Shown in pieces: positions 26,887 through 35,278 of a DNA stretch of 50,229 bases. A model generated the notes under the pieces. The model was given only the letters and a program-made list of their open reading frames with translations. It searched no databases and had not been told where the DNA came from. Source of the stretch: Calidithermus chliarophilus DSM 9957. Lineage in GTDB: Bacteria > Deinococcota > Deinococci > Deinococcales > Thermaceae. A program made the position numbers and the translations under genes. The stretch is from NCBI RefSeq assembly GCF_000430045.1, contig NZ_KE387027.1:279766-329994 (forward strand), written 5' to 3'. How positions within the stretch are numbered: position 1 is the first letter of the stretch; each line of letters starts with the position of its first letter.

Positions 26887-27363
26887 TCAACCCGCGCGTT
26901 CGTAGAGGCCGTCGAAGACCACTTCCCAGGTCTGGCCGCCGTCGCGGGAGACCTCCCATAGCTGGCGCACCTGGTCCTTGTCGCCGTCCAGCAGGCTCCA
27001 GGTGATGCGGTCGAGCATCCTCACACCGGGCTGGCTTCCGGGGCGGCTGCCAGAGAGCACCATCTCGCCGTCCCTGAACTCGCCCGACAGCAGCAGCACG
27101 GTGCCGTTTTCGTCCACCCAGGTCTGGTGCCACTTCCCTTCGGGGGCGAAGTAGGCGTTGTAGCTGGTGCCCCGGTTGCCCTGGACACTCTCCCAGTTCT
27201 CCTGTAGCGCGCAGTCCTTCATGATCTTGACGATGCGGTTGTGGCCCACGCGGCGGCCTTTTTGCCCGCTCGAGTAGTCGTAAACCTCCCATTCGCCCAC
27301 CCAGAAGTCGAACTGGCGGTGCTCGGGGGTGCTGCACGGCGGGGCTTCGGCCACGGCGCTCAC
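26887..27363 (-). CDS. Hypothetical protein, FDFW/GEW family, second tandem copy
   Basis: A 158-residue protein, clearly a paralogue of the preceding gene. Shared blocks are TPEHRQFDFWVGEWEV, NWESVQGNRGTSYNAYF, KWHQTWVDENG, and DGDKDQVRQLWEVSRDGGQTWEVVFDGLYER. It has no signal peptide at the most likely start, a GTG at 27363 that overlaps the stop of the first copy (GTGA), so translation is coupled. The family resembles DUF1579-type lipocalin-like proteins; function unknown. Confidence 0.7.
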   Translation of the reverse strand: MSAVAEAPPCSTPEHRQFDFWVGEWEVYDYSSGQKGRRVGHNRIVKIMKDCALQENWESVQGNRGTSYNAYFAPEGKWHQTWVDENGTVLLLSGEFRDGEMVLSGSRPGSQPGVRMLDRITWSLLDGDKDQVRQLWEVSRDGGQTWEVVFDGLYERAG

Positions 27364-27866
27364 TTCCTGCGCACGTACAGCCCGTCGAAGCCGGGGCTCC
27401 AGGTCTTGCCGCCGTCGCGGGACTGCTCGGAGAATTGCCGCACCCGGTCCTTGTCGCCGTCTACCACGTTCCAGGTGTAGCGGATGATCAGGGGCGCGCC
27501 CTCGGCGGAAGGGGTCTCCAGCACCATCTTGCCGTTCTGGAAGGTGCCGTACATCTCCAGGGTGCCCCCGTTGCTCGCTACCCAGAACTGGTGCCACTTC
27601 TTCAGGGGTACGACGTAGGCGTTGAAGCTCTTCCCGCCGCCCCCACCGGCGGCCTGCCAGTTCTCCACGAGCGCGCAGCCGTCCAAGATGCCCTCGACGG
27701 TGCTGCTCCCGATCCTGGCGCCGCCGGGGCTGAAAACGTCCCACTCCCCGATCCAGAAGTCGAACTGCCGGTGTTCGGGGGTTTTGCAGCCCGCGGGCGG
27801 CTGCCCCTGAGCCACCAGCGACAAGCCCACGACCGCCAACCCCAGACTGAGCCAGATGCGTTTCAT
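27360..27866 (-). CDS. Hypothetical secreted protein, FDFW/GEW family, first tandem copy
   Basis: A 168-residue protein with signal peptide (MKRIWLSLGLAVVGLSLVAQG). The body is KTPEHRQFDFWIGEWDVFSPGG, NAYVVPLKKWHQFWVASNGG and DGDKDRVRQFSEQSRDGGKTWSPGFDGLYVRRK. Similar to DUF1579-like proteins in the beta-rich core. ATG at 27866 is chosen for the signal peptide. Divergent from the MocR regulator across an 82-base gap, so MocR may control it. It is the exported member of the tandem pair. Confidence 0.75.
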   Translation of the reverse strand: MKRIWLSLGLAVVGLSLVAQGQPPAGCKTPEHRQFDFWIGEWDVFSPGGARIGSSTVEGILDGCALVENWQAAGGGGGKSFNAYVVPLKKWHQFWVASNGGTLEMYGTFQNGKMVLETPSAEGAPLIIRYTWNVVDGDKDRVRQFSEQSRDGGKTWSPGFDGLYVRRK

Positions 27867-27899
27867 TGGCGTGCCTCCAGGGTTCAGGCTAGGCGATGA

Positions 27900-27947
27900 A
27901 CTGGTGGGTACACAAGGGCCAGTTTTTGTTAGAGTTGGGGTACCAGT
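27900..27947. promoter_or_regulatory. Divergent promoter region between FDFW gene and MocR gene
   Basis: ACTGGT (27900-27905) and ACCAGT (27942-27947) form a 6-bp inverted pair 36 bases apart, and TTTTTGTTAGAGT lies between. MocR-type regulators often control the divergent gene from such a site. No proof here. Confidence 0.35.
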
Positions 27948-27948
27948 C

Positions 27949-29409
27949 ATGCCCCAGCGCAGCCGGCTCCCCCTGTCCCTGGCGCTCGAGCCCGCCGGAG
28001 CCGAGCCCCTGTACCGCCAGCTCTACGGCGCCCTGAAGCAGGCCATCCTGGACGGGCAACTCCCCCCGGGGACCCCGCTGCCCTCGACCCGGGTGCTCGC
28101 CGCCGAGCACCGGCTCTCCCGCAACACGGTGCTCGCGGCCTTCGAACAGCTCGAGGCTGAGGGCTACATCCAAAGTTTCCCCCGGGCCGCGACCTGCGTG
28201 GCCTGCCTGCCCGCGCCCGAGGAAGCACCCCGCCCGGCCTCCCGTACCCCGCGCTCCCCCTCGCGCCGGGGCCTGGAGCTGCTGGGCCGCGCCGATCGGC
28301 TGGCGCAGCAGGGGAGGCCCCCGCTGCGGGCCTTCGCGGTGGGGCAGCCCAGCCTCGAGGACTTCCCGCGGGAGCTGTGGGCCCGCCTGCTGGCCCGCCA
28401 GGCCCGCCGCCTCGACCACGCCGGGCCTTTTTCGCCCCTGGGCTACGGCCCCTTGCGCGAGGCCATCGCCGAATACCTGGCGACGGGCCGGGGCCTGCGC
28501 TGCTCTGCCGAACAGGTCGTGGTCACGGCGGGGTCGCAGCACGCCCTGACCCTGGCCGCGCGGGTGCTGCTGGACGTGGGCCAGCAGGCCTGGGTCGAGG
28601 AGCCGGGCTACGTCGGGGCGCACCGGGCCTTCGCGGGGGCGGAGGTGGAGATGGTGCCGGTCCCGGTGGACGGGGAAGGGCTGGCGGTGCAGGCCGGGCG
28701 AAGGCTGGCCCCCCAGGCCCGGCTGGCCTACGTGACCCCCTCGCACCAGTTCCCCCTGGGCATGACCCTCAGCCTCGGCCGCCGCCTCGAGCTGCTGCGC
28801 TGGGCCAGCGAGGCCGACGCCTGGGTGCTGGAAGACGACTACGACAGCGAGTTCCGCTACGCCGGGCGGCCTTTGGCTTCGCTGGCGAGCCTGGACCGCG
28901 AGGGGCGGGTGATCTACGTGGGCACCTTCTCCAAGGTGATGCTGCCGGGGCTGCGGCTGGGCTATGTGGTGGTCCCCCCCGACCTGGTCGAAGCCTTCGC
29001 CGCGGCGCTGGTCTCGAGCGTGGGCTACGCGCCGCGGCTCGAGCAGATGGCCCTGGCCGAGTTCATCACCCAGGGGCATTTCTTTCGCCACCTGCGCCGG
29101 ATGCGCCAGCTCTACGCCCGGCGGCAGGAATGCCTGCTCGAGCTCGCCGAAAAGCACCTGCGGGGCCTGCTCGAGCTGGTCCCCCGCGAGAGCGGGATGC
29201 ACCTGGTGGGCTGGCTGCCCCCCGGTCTCGACGACCGCACGGCGCGCCGCCGCGCCCTGGCCGAGGGGGTGAGCCTCGAGGCCCTCTCCGACTTCGCGCT
29301 GGCCCCGCTGAGCCGCAAGGCCCTGTTGCTGGGCTACGCCGCGGCCGGCGAGGCCCAGTTGCGCGAAGGGGTGCTGCGGCTGGCCCAGGTGTTGCGGGAG
29401 CTGCTTTAG
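27949..29409 (+). CDS. MocR-type transcriptional regulator (GntR HTH + PLP aminotransferase domain)
   Basis: A 486-residue protein. The N-terminal winged helix of GntR type (about residues 15-85: [42 protein letters not shown]) is followed by a linker. A class-I aminotransferase-like domain (about 120-486) has the pyridoxal-phosphate lysine in [15 protein letters not shown] and [12 protein letters not shown]. Such regulators sense pyridoxal phosphate or amino acids. ATG at 27949 chosen because the fold starts just after it. Overlaps the Aat gene by four bases in convergent orientation. Confidence 0.9.
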   Translation: MPQRSRLPLSLALEPAGAEPLYRQLYGALKQAILDGQLPPGTPLPSTRVLAAEHRLSRNTVLAAFEQLEAEGYIQSFPRAATCVACLPAPEEAPRPASRTPRSPSRRGLELLGRADRLAQQGRPPLRAFAVGQPSLEDFPRELWARLLARQARRLDHAGPFSPLGYGPLREAIAEYLATGRGLRCSAEQVVVTAGSQHALTLAARVLLDVGQQAWVEEPGYVGAHRAFAGAEVEMVPVPVDGEGLAVQAGRRLAPQARLAYVTPSHQFPLGMTLSLGRRLELLRWASEADAWVLEDDYDSEFRYAGRPLASLASLDREGRVIYVGTFSKVMLPGLRLGYVVVPPDLVEAFAAALVSSVGYAPRLEQMALAEFITQGHFFRHLRRMRQLYARRQECLLELAEKHLRGLLELVPRESGMHLVGWLPPGLDDRTARRRALAEGVSLEALSDFALAPLSRKALLLGYAAAGEAQLREGVLRLAQVLRELL

Positions 29410-29978
29410 TTAAAGCGCGGCTCCAGGCCCACCGCCTGCCGCAACAGCCGCCGGTACTCCCCCTCCGGGACCTCGTAGGCGCCGAAGCGCTCGAGGTGCG
29501 GGTTTTGCACCTGGGCGTCGAAGAGCGCGAAGCCCCGGCCCCGCAGATGCTCCACCAGCCGCACCAGCGCCACCTTGGAGGCGTCGGGGACGTGGTAGAA
29601 CATGCTCTCCCCGATGAAGGCCCCGCCGATGGCGATGCCCAGGATGCCCCCGGCCAGCCGACCCTCGTGCCAGGTCTCGAAGCTGTGGGCGTGGCCCGCC
29701 CGGTGCAGCACCGCGTAGATCTGCCGCAACTCGTCGGAGATCCAGGTCTCGCGCCGGTGCGCCGTAGCGCAGCCCTCGACCACCCCGGCGAAGTCGTGGT
29801 TGATCCGCACCTCGAAGGCCCCCGAGTTGAGCGCGCGGCGCAGGCTGCGGGGCACGTGGAAACGCTCGTCCAGCGGGATCAGCGCGTGGCGGCGGGAGGA
29901 GTACCACTGCAGCCCGTCGCCGTTGTCCATCAGGAAGTAGCCCTGGGCGTAGAGTTGGAGGATCGAGTCCACGACCAC
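29406..29978 (-). CDS. aat: Leucyl/phenylalanyl-tRNA-protein transferase
   Basis: A 190-residue Aat protein. It has [85 protein letters not shown] and [15 protein letters not shown]. It lacks part of the N-terminal domain of the E. coli enzyme (234 residues). It adds Leu or Phe to N-terminal Arg or Lys, making substrates for ClpS, which is encoded in this window with ClpA. GTG start at 29978. Confidence 0.92.
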   Translation of the reverse strand: MVVDSILQLYAQGYFLMDNGDGLQWYSSRRHALIPLDERFHVPRSLRRALNSGAFEVRINHDFAGVVEGCATAHRRETWISDELRQIYAVLHRAGHAHSFETWHEGRLAGGILGIAIGGAFIGESMFYHVPDASKVALVRLVEHLRGRGFALFDAQVQNPHLERFGAYEVPEGEYRRLLRQAVGLEPRFN

Positions 29979-30124
29979 GAGCCTTACCTTAGCCTCTGGT
30001 GCGGGGGGTCAACAACGTGGGGAGCCTGAAGCAGGCCCTTTTAGCGGCTTGTTGGTATTTTGTCGCTTCTTCCAACGCCAAAACCGGCTGTGGAACGGCA
30101 GCTCCACCCGCCTGCGCCGGACAA

Positions 30125-31003
30125 TCACTCCGCAAAGACCTCCTTGTGAATGTCCTGCATCAACCGGAGGAAGTCGGGGAAGTCGTCGTCTGAGCTCCGG
30201 TGGTGGTCGGCCCGGACCAGGCGCACGCCTACGAGCTCTGTGGGCGGGAATATCACGAGCCATTGGCCGAGGTAGCCGTTGGCCTGCCAGCCGATGACCT
30301 GCCCCCCCTCCCGGATCGGCCACAGCGAGTAACCGCGGTAGGGTTCTGGGGGCACGGCGAGCAGCTCGTCCAGGGCTTCCTTCGACAGCAACCCTCCCGC
30401 ACGATCCGAGGCGATCCGGGAACCCAGCCGCGCCAGGCCCCGCGCCGAAAGCTCGAGCCCCGCCATCCCCTGCGCGTTGCCGGCGGCGTCCTTCGCCCAC
30501 CGGAACTCCTCCTCGAGCAGCAGGGCCCAGCGCACGTAGTGCTCGAAAGGTTGCCCCGTAGCGCGCTCGAGCAGGGCCGGGACCAGATTCATGGCCTTGT
30601 TGTTGTAGGCGAAGACCGTACCGGGCTCGGCCTCGAGCTCGGCGGCCAGCGCGAGTTTTACGAAGTCGGGGGCGGGGTAGATCTCCTGGCGGGCATCCGG
30701 CACGTTCTGCAAGCCCGAGACGTGGCCGAGCAGGTGCCGAACGGTCACGGCCTGCTTACGCCCTTGCCGCCACTCGGGGAAGAAGCGGCAGACGGGGGTG
30801 TCCCAGCCCAGGAACCCCAGCTCCACCGCGCGGGCTGCCGCGAGGGTGACGACGAACTTGGTCACCGACATCAGGTGCATGGCCTCGTCCACCCGGCCGT
30901 AGGCGAGCCATTCCTCCGCGCCCCGCAGGACCAGGCAGGCGCTCGTGTTCGTCTCGGTGAGCCGTTTCTCCAGGAGTTTCCGGAGGGGGGAGGGTTGTTC
31001 CAT
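30125..31003 (-). CDS. Serine hydrolase of the beta-lactamase/class C family
   Basis: A 292-residue protein of the beta-lactamase-like (AmpC/esterase) fold. SVTK holds the active-site Ser and Lys (SxxK), YNN gives the YxN tyrosine, and VTVRHLLGHVSGLQN is the typical class C block. No signal peptide is seen, so an intracellular esterase or peptidase is more likely than antibiotic resistance. GGAGG ribosome site 5 bases before the ATG. Stands alone on the minus strand. Confidence 0.85.
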   Translation of the reverse strand: MEQPSPLRKLLEKRLTETNTSACLVLRGAEEWLAYGRVDEAMHLMSVTKFVVTLAAARAVELGFLGWDTPVCRFFPEWRQGRKQAVTVRHLLGHVSGLQNVPDARQEIYPAPDFVKLALAAELEAEPGTVFAYNNKAMNLVPALLERATGQPFEHYVRWALLLEEEFRWAKDAAGNAQGMAGLELSARGLARLGSRIASDRAGGLLSKEALDELLAVPPEPYRGYSLWPIREGGQVIGWQANGYLGQWLVIFPPTELVGVRLVRADHHRSSDDDFPDFLRLMQDIHKEVFAE

Positions 31004-31096
31004 AACGACCTCCGCGAAGGCCAGGAGTGGGTTACCGCTCTGTCCGACGATTCACAGGCGTCTGTCGGGGGTGGGGCCGTCGCCGCCCTGCCCCGG

Positions 31097-31597
31097 TCAT
31101 GGCCCGCCGGACAGCTCGAGCTGGTACCGGGCGGCGTGAAAGCTGCCCAGCCACCAGTCGCTGTGGTACTCGAAGCCCAGCGACTCGTAGAAGGCCCGCA
31201 GCTTGGGGCGCTCGGCGGCGCAGTCCATGCGCAGGTAGCGCTTGCCCGCGGCCCGGGCCTGCTCGAGGGCCCACCCCACCAGCGCCCTCGAGACCCCGCG
31301 CCCCGCCACCCCGCGCCGCACCGCCAGCTTGTGGAAGAAGGCCGACTCGCCCGCGGGCACGTCGGGCCAGAAGGGCTCGTCCTCCCACTGCAGGGTGATG
31401 GTGCCCACCGGCTCGCCCTCGAGCCAGGCCAGGTACAGCTCCCCCCGCTCGGCCACCGGGCGCAGCTTCTCGGGGGTGAGCCACTCCGGCTCCCACAGCT
31501 TCTCGCCGCGCCCGATGAGCCAGGCGGCGGCTTCGGTCAGGATGGCGCTGGCCAGGGCGGCCTGCTCAGGGGTGGCACGGCGGATTTCCAGCTCCAC
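31097..31597 (-). CDS. GNAT family N-acetyltransferase
   Basis: A 166-residue GNAT protein. Acetyl-CoA binding region FFHKLAVRRGVAGRGVSRALVGWALEQARAAG and the C-terminal CAAERPKLRAFYESLGFEYHSDW. GTG start, the ATG nearby is out of frame. Last gene of the flavoprotein-SRPBCC-GNAT run on the minus strand, 25 bases after the SRPBCC gene. Substrate unknown. Confidence 0.83.
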   Translation of the reverse strand: MELEIRRATPEQAALASAILTEAAAWLIGRGEKLWEPEWLTPEKLRPVAERGELYLAWLEGEPVGTITLQWEDEPFWPDVPAGESAFFHKLAVRRGVAGRGVSRALVGWALEQARAAGKRYLRMDCAAERPKLRAFYESLGFEYHSDWWLGSFHAARYQLELSGGP

Positions 31598-31622
31598 CCG
31601 CCCATGCTACCGCCCCGGCCGT

Positions 31623-32081
31623 TCAGTACCAGGGGGGCAGCCCCCCGGCCTCGCCCACCGGCCGCAGCCAACTGCCCTGCTCCTTGAGGCACAGCCCCAG
31701 GTGCCGGGCCAGGCCCTCCGCCCCGGCGCGCAGCAGCGGGGCCCAGGCCGCCGCTCCCTCCGCGGCCCAGGTGTGGTGGACCAGGGTGAGGCCGCCCTCC
31801 TCGGCCAGCGTCCAGCGGCTGAAGCCGCGCGAGGTGTGCAGCTCGAGCAGGTGCGGGGCGATCGCCTCGCTGACCTGCACCTCCAGCGCCACCGCCTCGG
31901 AGGGCGCCAGCCGCCAGACCTGGCCGAAGCGGGCCCCCACGCCCCAGGGGTCACCCGCCTCCAGCCGCTCGCAGCGCTCGAGGCCGGGCCACCAGCCCCC
32001 CCACCGCCCCACCTCGTTCAGGGCGTCCCAGAGGGGCTCGAGGGGGCTTTCGAAAACCCAGGCGGTTTCGAGGCTGTGCAT
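31623..32081 (-). CDS. SRPBCC-fold (polyketide cyclase-like) protein
   Basis: A 152-residue protein with the START/Bet v1-like fold. The typical first strand is ETAWVFESPLEPLWDALNEVGRWGGWWPGL, followed by a hydrophobic ligand pocket and a C-terminal helix (APLLRAGAEGLARHLGLCLKEQ). Binds small hydrophobic ligands or acts as cyclase or aromatase. GGAGG ribosome site. 24 bases after the FAD monooxygenase gene, so the two may modify the same compound. Confidence 0.8.
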   Translation of the reverse strand: MHSLETAWVFESPLEPLWDALNEVGRWGGWWPGLERCERLEAGDPWGVGARFGQVWRLAPSEAVALEVQVSEAIAPHLLELHTSRGFSRWTLAEEGGLTLVHHTWAAEGAAAWAPLLRAGAEGLARHLGLCLKEQGSWLRPVGEAGGLPPWY

Positions 32082-32105
32082 GGTGGCCTCCGGGCTCGAG
32101 GGGCT

Positions 32106-33461
32106 TCAGGCCGTGGGCGCCTGCCGGGGGCCGGGGGGCCGGGCCGCGGCGCCGTGCGGTTTGAGGTTGCCCCACAGTACCCGCAAGGCCAGCTTCGGGG
32201 CAAGCAGGCTGGGCGGCGGGGCCATCAGGTTGGCGACCTTCTGGAAGGCCAGCACTAGCGCGCGGTCGCGGCGGGCGGCGACGTGCAGCCGGGCGACGTA
32301 CCAGTTGACGAAGCTCACCACCGGGCCGCGCGGCCCCCGCACCTGCGGGTAGCGCAGGTCGGCCCCCACCGCGATGCTCCAGGGGCTGTCCACCAGGGCG
32401 GCGGCTTCGCGGAAGAAGCGCCGCGCCAGGTTCTTGGTCCCGGCCTCGAGGCACCGCGCGAGCGCCTTGGCCTCGGCGGCGGCCACCGTCATGCCCTGGC
32501 CGAAGACCGGGTTGAAGCTGCACAGGGCGTCGCCCGTGACCAAAAAGCCCTCCGGGAAGCGCGCCAGCCGCTCGTAGCGCCGGCGCTGGCTGCCGGGGAA
32601 TTTGTAGGGCACGATCCCGGAGAGCGGCTCGGCGTCCTTGACCAGCTCGTAGACGTCGGGCACCGGGAGGCTGCGGGCGAACTCGAGGAAGCCCGCCTCG
32701 TCGGTGGGCGGGTGGTCGCCCAGGAAACCCGCCAGGGTCACCACCCAGCGGTCGCCCTCCATGCCCAGCACCACCCCGCCCCGCGCCTCGGGCGCGTTGG
32801 AGCCGATGACGAAGGCGTCGTTGCCCCCCAGGTCCTGCGGGCGGCGGCGGTAGACGCGGGTGGCGTAGGCCAGGTCGATCCGCACCAACTCCTCGGCCGG
32901 GCGCTCGTAGCCCAGGGCCTCGAGCCACTTCGGCGCCTGCGAGCCGCGCCCGCTGGCGTCCACCACCAGATCGGCCCGGAGGTCGCTGAGGCCCTCGTCG
33001 TCGAGCCGCACCCCCGTCACGTGCCCGCCCCCGCCCAGCAGGCCCCGCACGCTCACGCCGGTCAGGGCCCGCACGCCCGGCAGGGCCAGCACCCGCCCGC
33101 GGACGTAGCCCTCCAGCAGGGGGCGGCTCAGCAGCAGGCCCATCAGCCCGCTGGGGAACTGGGCGTGGAACCCGCCGTTCTGGTACCAGCGCGCGCCCTC
33201 GACGATGTCGCCCTCCTTGGCCCCCTGCGCCACCAGGTCGCGGGTGAGGCCGGGGAAGAACTCCTCCAGCACCGCGCGGCCCTGGGCCAGCAGCCCGTGG
33301 GCGTGGCGGCCCTGCGGCACGCCCTTGCGGTGCTCGCCCACGGCGGGGAAGTGGTCGCGCTCGAGCACCGTCACCTCTTCGTAGTGGTCGGCCAGCGCCC
33401 GCGCCGCCAGCAGCCCGCCCATGCTCCCGCCGATCACGACGGCTCGTTTTCCCTGGTGCAT
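32106..33461 (-). CDS. FAD-dependent oxidoreductase/monooxygenase (full-length paralogue)
   Basis: A 451-residue flavoprotein of the PHBH/geranylgeranyl-reductase type. N-terminal dinucleotide-binding region VVIGGSMGGLLAARALADHYEEVTVLERD, then GEHRKGVPQGRHAHGLLA, VVDASGRGSQ (S at 170), and the second FAD motif VTGDALCSFNPVFGQGM (GDA at 310-312). Likely hydroxylates or reduces a hydrophobic substrate; downstream SRPBCC and GNAT genes suggest small-molecule tailoring. ATG at 33461 has AGGAGGAG upstream. A shortened paralogue lies at 21447-22178. Confidence 0.88.
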   Translation of the reverse strand: MHQGKRAVVIGGSMGGLLAARALADHYEEVTVLERDHFPAVGEHRKGVPQGRHAHGLLAQGRAVLEEFFPGLTRDLVAQGAKEGDIVEGARWYQNGGFHAQFPSGLMGLLLSRPLLEGYVRGRVLALPGVRALTGVSVRGLLGGGGHVTGVRLDDEGLSDLRADLVVDASGRGSQAPKWLEALGYERPAEELVRIDLAYATRVYRRRPQDLGGNDAFVIGSNAPEARGGVVLGMEGDRWVVTLAGFLGDHPPTDEAGFLEFARSLPVPDVYELVKDAEPLSGIVPYKFPGSQRRRYERLARFPEGFLVTGDALCSFNPVFGQGMTVAAAEAKALARCLEAGTKNLARRFFREAAALVDSPWSIAVGADLRYPQVRGPRGPVVSFVNWYVARLHVAARRDRALVLAFQKVANLMAPPPSLLAPKLALRVLWGNLKPHGAAARPPGPRQAPTA

Positions 33462-33501
33462 ACGCTCCTCCTGGTGTTGCTGGGAGCAGTGTGCAAGGGG
33501 A

Positions 33502-33523
33502 GGCGTGAAAAGGGCGTAAAAAG
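33502..33523. promoter_or_regulatory. 11-bp-period direct repeat between flavoprotein and histidine phosphatase genes
   Basis: GGCGTGAAAAG followed directly by GGCGTAAAAAG (10 of 11 identical), period 11, lying between two divergent starts. Layout as for OmpR/PhoB-type operators; sequence differs from the CGTTACC repeats. Confidence 0.45.
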
Positions 33524-33581
33524 GGCTCGAGTCGCCCGTTCGGTGGATTCGCGCCCGGCGGGGTCCCCCCGACACTGGAGC

Positions 33582-34196
33582 ATGGCACCCCGACTGCTGT
33601 TGTTGCTATGGCTCGGCCTGGTGGTGCTGGGTCAGAGCCTTCAGGGCCCGGAGTTGCTGGGTGAGCTGCGCGAGGGCGGCTACGTGATCTACTTCCGCCA
33701 CGCCGAGACCGACCAGAGCCAGGGGGCTACCGAACTCGCCAACAAGGACCGCATCCCCGCCGACTACCTCGACTGCTCCCTGCAGCGCAACCTCAACGCC
33801 CGGGGGCGCGAGCAGTCCCTCGCCATCGGGCAGGCCTTCCGCGAGCTGGGCATCCCGGTGGGGGCGGTGCTCTCGAGCCCCTACTGCCGCTGCCGCGACA
33901 CCGCCGAACTGGCCTTCGGCCGTTCCACCCGCAGCGACCTGCTGCTGGGGGTGGGCATCACCGAAGGGGAGATGCAGGCCAAGCTACCGGAGTTCCGCCG
34001 GCTGCTCTCTACCCCGCCTGCCCCCGGCACCAACACCGTGCTGGTAGCCCACCTGGGCCCGCTTAACTACCTCACCGACCGCGCCATCGAGCTCGAGCAG
34101 GGCGAGGCCGCCGTGATCCGCCCGCTGGGGGAGGGGGGCTACGAGCTGGTGGCCCGCCTCGAGCCCGGGGGGTGGGCCCGGCTCGCCGCCCGCTGA
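33582..34196 (+). CDS. Exported histidine phosphatase family protein
   Basis: A 204-residue protein with a signal peptide (MAPRLLLLLWLGLVVLGQS) and the phosphoglycerate-mutase-like fold: catalytic VIYFRHAETDQ (RHxE) and later His in LVAHLGPLNYL. Removes phosphate from small molecules outside the cytoplasm, or acts on an envelope component. Divergent from the flavoprotein operon, convergent with the cupin gene, which ends 3 bases later. Substrate unknown. Confidence 0.85.
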   Translation: MAPRLLLLLWLGLVVLGQSLQGPELLGELREGGYVIYFRHAETDQSQGATELANKDRIPADYLDCSLQRNLNARGREQSLAIGQAFRELGIPVGAVLSSPYCRCRDTAELAFGRSTRSDLLLGVGITEGEMQAKLPEFRRLLSTPPAPGTNTVLVAHLGPLNYLTDRAIELEQGEAAVIRPLGEGGYELVARLEPGGWARLAAR

Positions 34197-34199
34197 GGA

Positions 34200-34664
34200 C
34201 TAGCGGGGAGGGGAGAAGTAGACGCCGAGCTCGCCGAAGATGCGGGCGATCTCGGGGAAGCCGGGGACTTGCTCGGGCGGCGGGGGCAGCAGCGACTCGC
34301 TCAGCGCCACGCCGAAGGCCTTGAAGCCCCGCTCGAGCCCGCCCGGCGAGAGCCTCACCAGCAGCCGCACCTCGGGGGTGAGGCAGCGGAAGTAGTGCTC
34401 CTGCCGGCGGGGCATGAGGCAGTGCTCCCCGGCCCCCAGGCGCTCGCGGCAATCGCCGTACCGGACCTCGAGCTCCCCCTCCAGCACCAGCAACTCCTCG
34501 TCCTCGTAGGTGTGGGTGTGGGGCGGGGGCTCGGTGCCCTGCCGCACCACCCCCTCGACGAGCGTGAATTCGCCGCCGGTGTCGGGGGCCTCGGCCAGGA
34601 AGTGGAGGTAGAGCCCCGCGCACCAGTAGCGGCGCTCGAGGGGTGAAGGGGTTTCGGGGGTCAT
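34200..34664 (-). CDS. Cupin domain protein
   Basis: A 154-residue protein with one cupin core: EPPPHTHTYEDEELLVLEGELEVRYGD (HxH..E metal-binding motif 1) and a later AGEHCLMPRRQEHYFRC motif 2. Could be a small metal-dependent dioxygenase, isomerase or ligand sensor. Preceded by a gap holding a strong hairpin. No operon partner is clear. Confidence 0.8.
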   Translation of the reverse strand: MTPETPSPLERRYWCAGLYLHFLAEAPDTGGEFTLVEGVVRQGTEPPPHTHTYEDEELLVLEGELEVRYGDCRERLGAGEHCLMPRRQEHYFRCLTPEVRLLVRLSPGGLERGFKAFGVALSESLLPPPPEQVPGFPEIARIFGELGVYFSPPR

Positions 34665-34770
34665 CGGGTCGCTCGCCTTCTCGCCGCGCGGCCCTCGCGG
34701 GCACTGCGGCCATGATGCCCCGCCCCCCTGCTCACCCGCCAGGCCAAAAAGTGCTCATCGCGTCTCCTGT

Positions 34771-34798
34771 AGACACCCTCCGGGACCGGAGGGTGTCT
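34771..34798. terminator. Terminator-like hairpin between VOC and cupin genes
   Basis: A perfect 13-bp stem (AGACACCCTCCGG paired with CCGGAGGGTGTCT) with loop GA, 45 bases after the VOC gene stop (minus strand). CAGGAGACG occurs on both sides of it on the minus strand, and a tiny frame MSTFWPGG (34758-34732) follows one copy. There is no T-run, so termination is likely but not certain. Confidence 0.55.
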
Positions 34799-34843
34799 TA
34801 CCCCGTCTCCTGGCCCGGTGCGGAGGATTCATGGGAACCGCTC

Positions 34844-35203
34844 TCAGGCCTCCTGGAACTCGAGCCGGTTGCCGAAGGGGTCGGTGGCGTAGAAGCGGCG
34901 CACCTCGGGGATCGCGTCGTCCCAGGTCACCGGGTGCCCGGCCTGCTCGAGGCGCCGCGCCAGGGCCTCCAGGCCGTGGGCGCGGAAGGCGGGGTGGGCC
35001 TTCTTCGCCGGGCTGAAGCCCTCTTCCACCCCCAGGTGCAGGCCGCGCCCGTCGGGCAGGGCGAACCAGACCCCGCCCCGCGCCGCCAGGACCGGGGGCT
35101 TGGGCACCTCCTCGAGCCCCAACACACCGCCGTAGAAAGCCCGGGCTTTCGGCTCCTCGCCCCTGGGCATCGAAAGCTGTAGGTGATCCAGGCCGGTGAT
35201 CAT
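34844..35203 (-). CDS. VOC (glyoxalase/bleomycin resistance-like) family protein
   Basis: A 119-residue VOC protein: GLDHLQLSMPRGEE..ARAFYGGVLGLEEV at the start, VWFALPDGRGLHLGVEE, and the C-terminal VRRFYATDPFGNRLEFQEA. The His and Glu metal ligands of the family are visible. Function unknown. ATG at 35203; divergent from the amine oxidase gene. Followed by a strong hairpin. Confidence 0.85.
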   Translation of the reverse strand: MITGLDHLQLSMPRGEEPKARAFYGGVLGLEEVPKPPVLAARGGVWFALPDGRGLHLGVEEGFSPAKKAHPAFRAHGLEALARRLEQAGHPVTWDDAIPEVRRFYATDPFGNRLEFQEA

Positions 35204-35278
35204 GCGGCCAGCCTAAAGCTAGGCTACTCTGAAGCCAAGCCTGGATTGGAGGTGCGAACCGCCTTGGAGCGAGATGCT

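Noticed and set aside
30125-31003. Serine hydrolase as an antibiotic-resistance beta-lactamase
   Set aside because: No signal peptide, and the SVTK/YNN motifs are also those of esterases and peptidases of the same fold.
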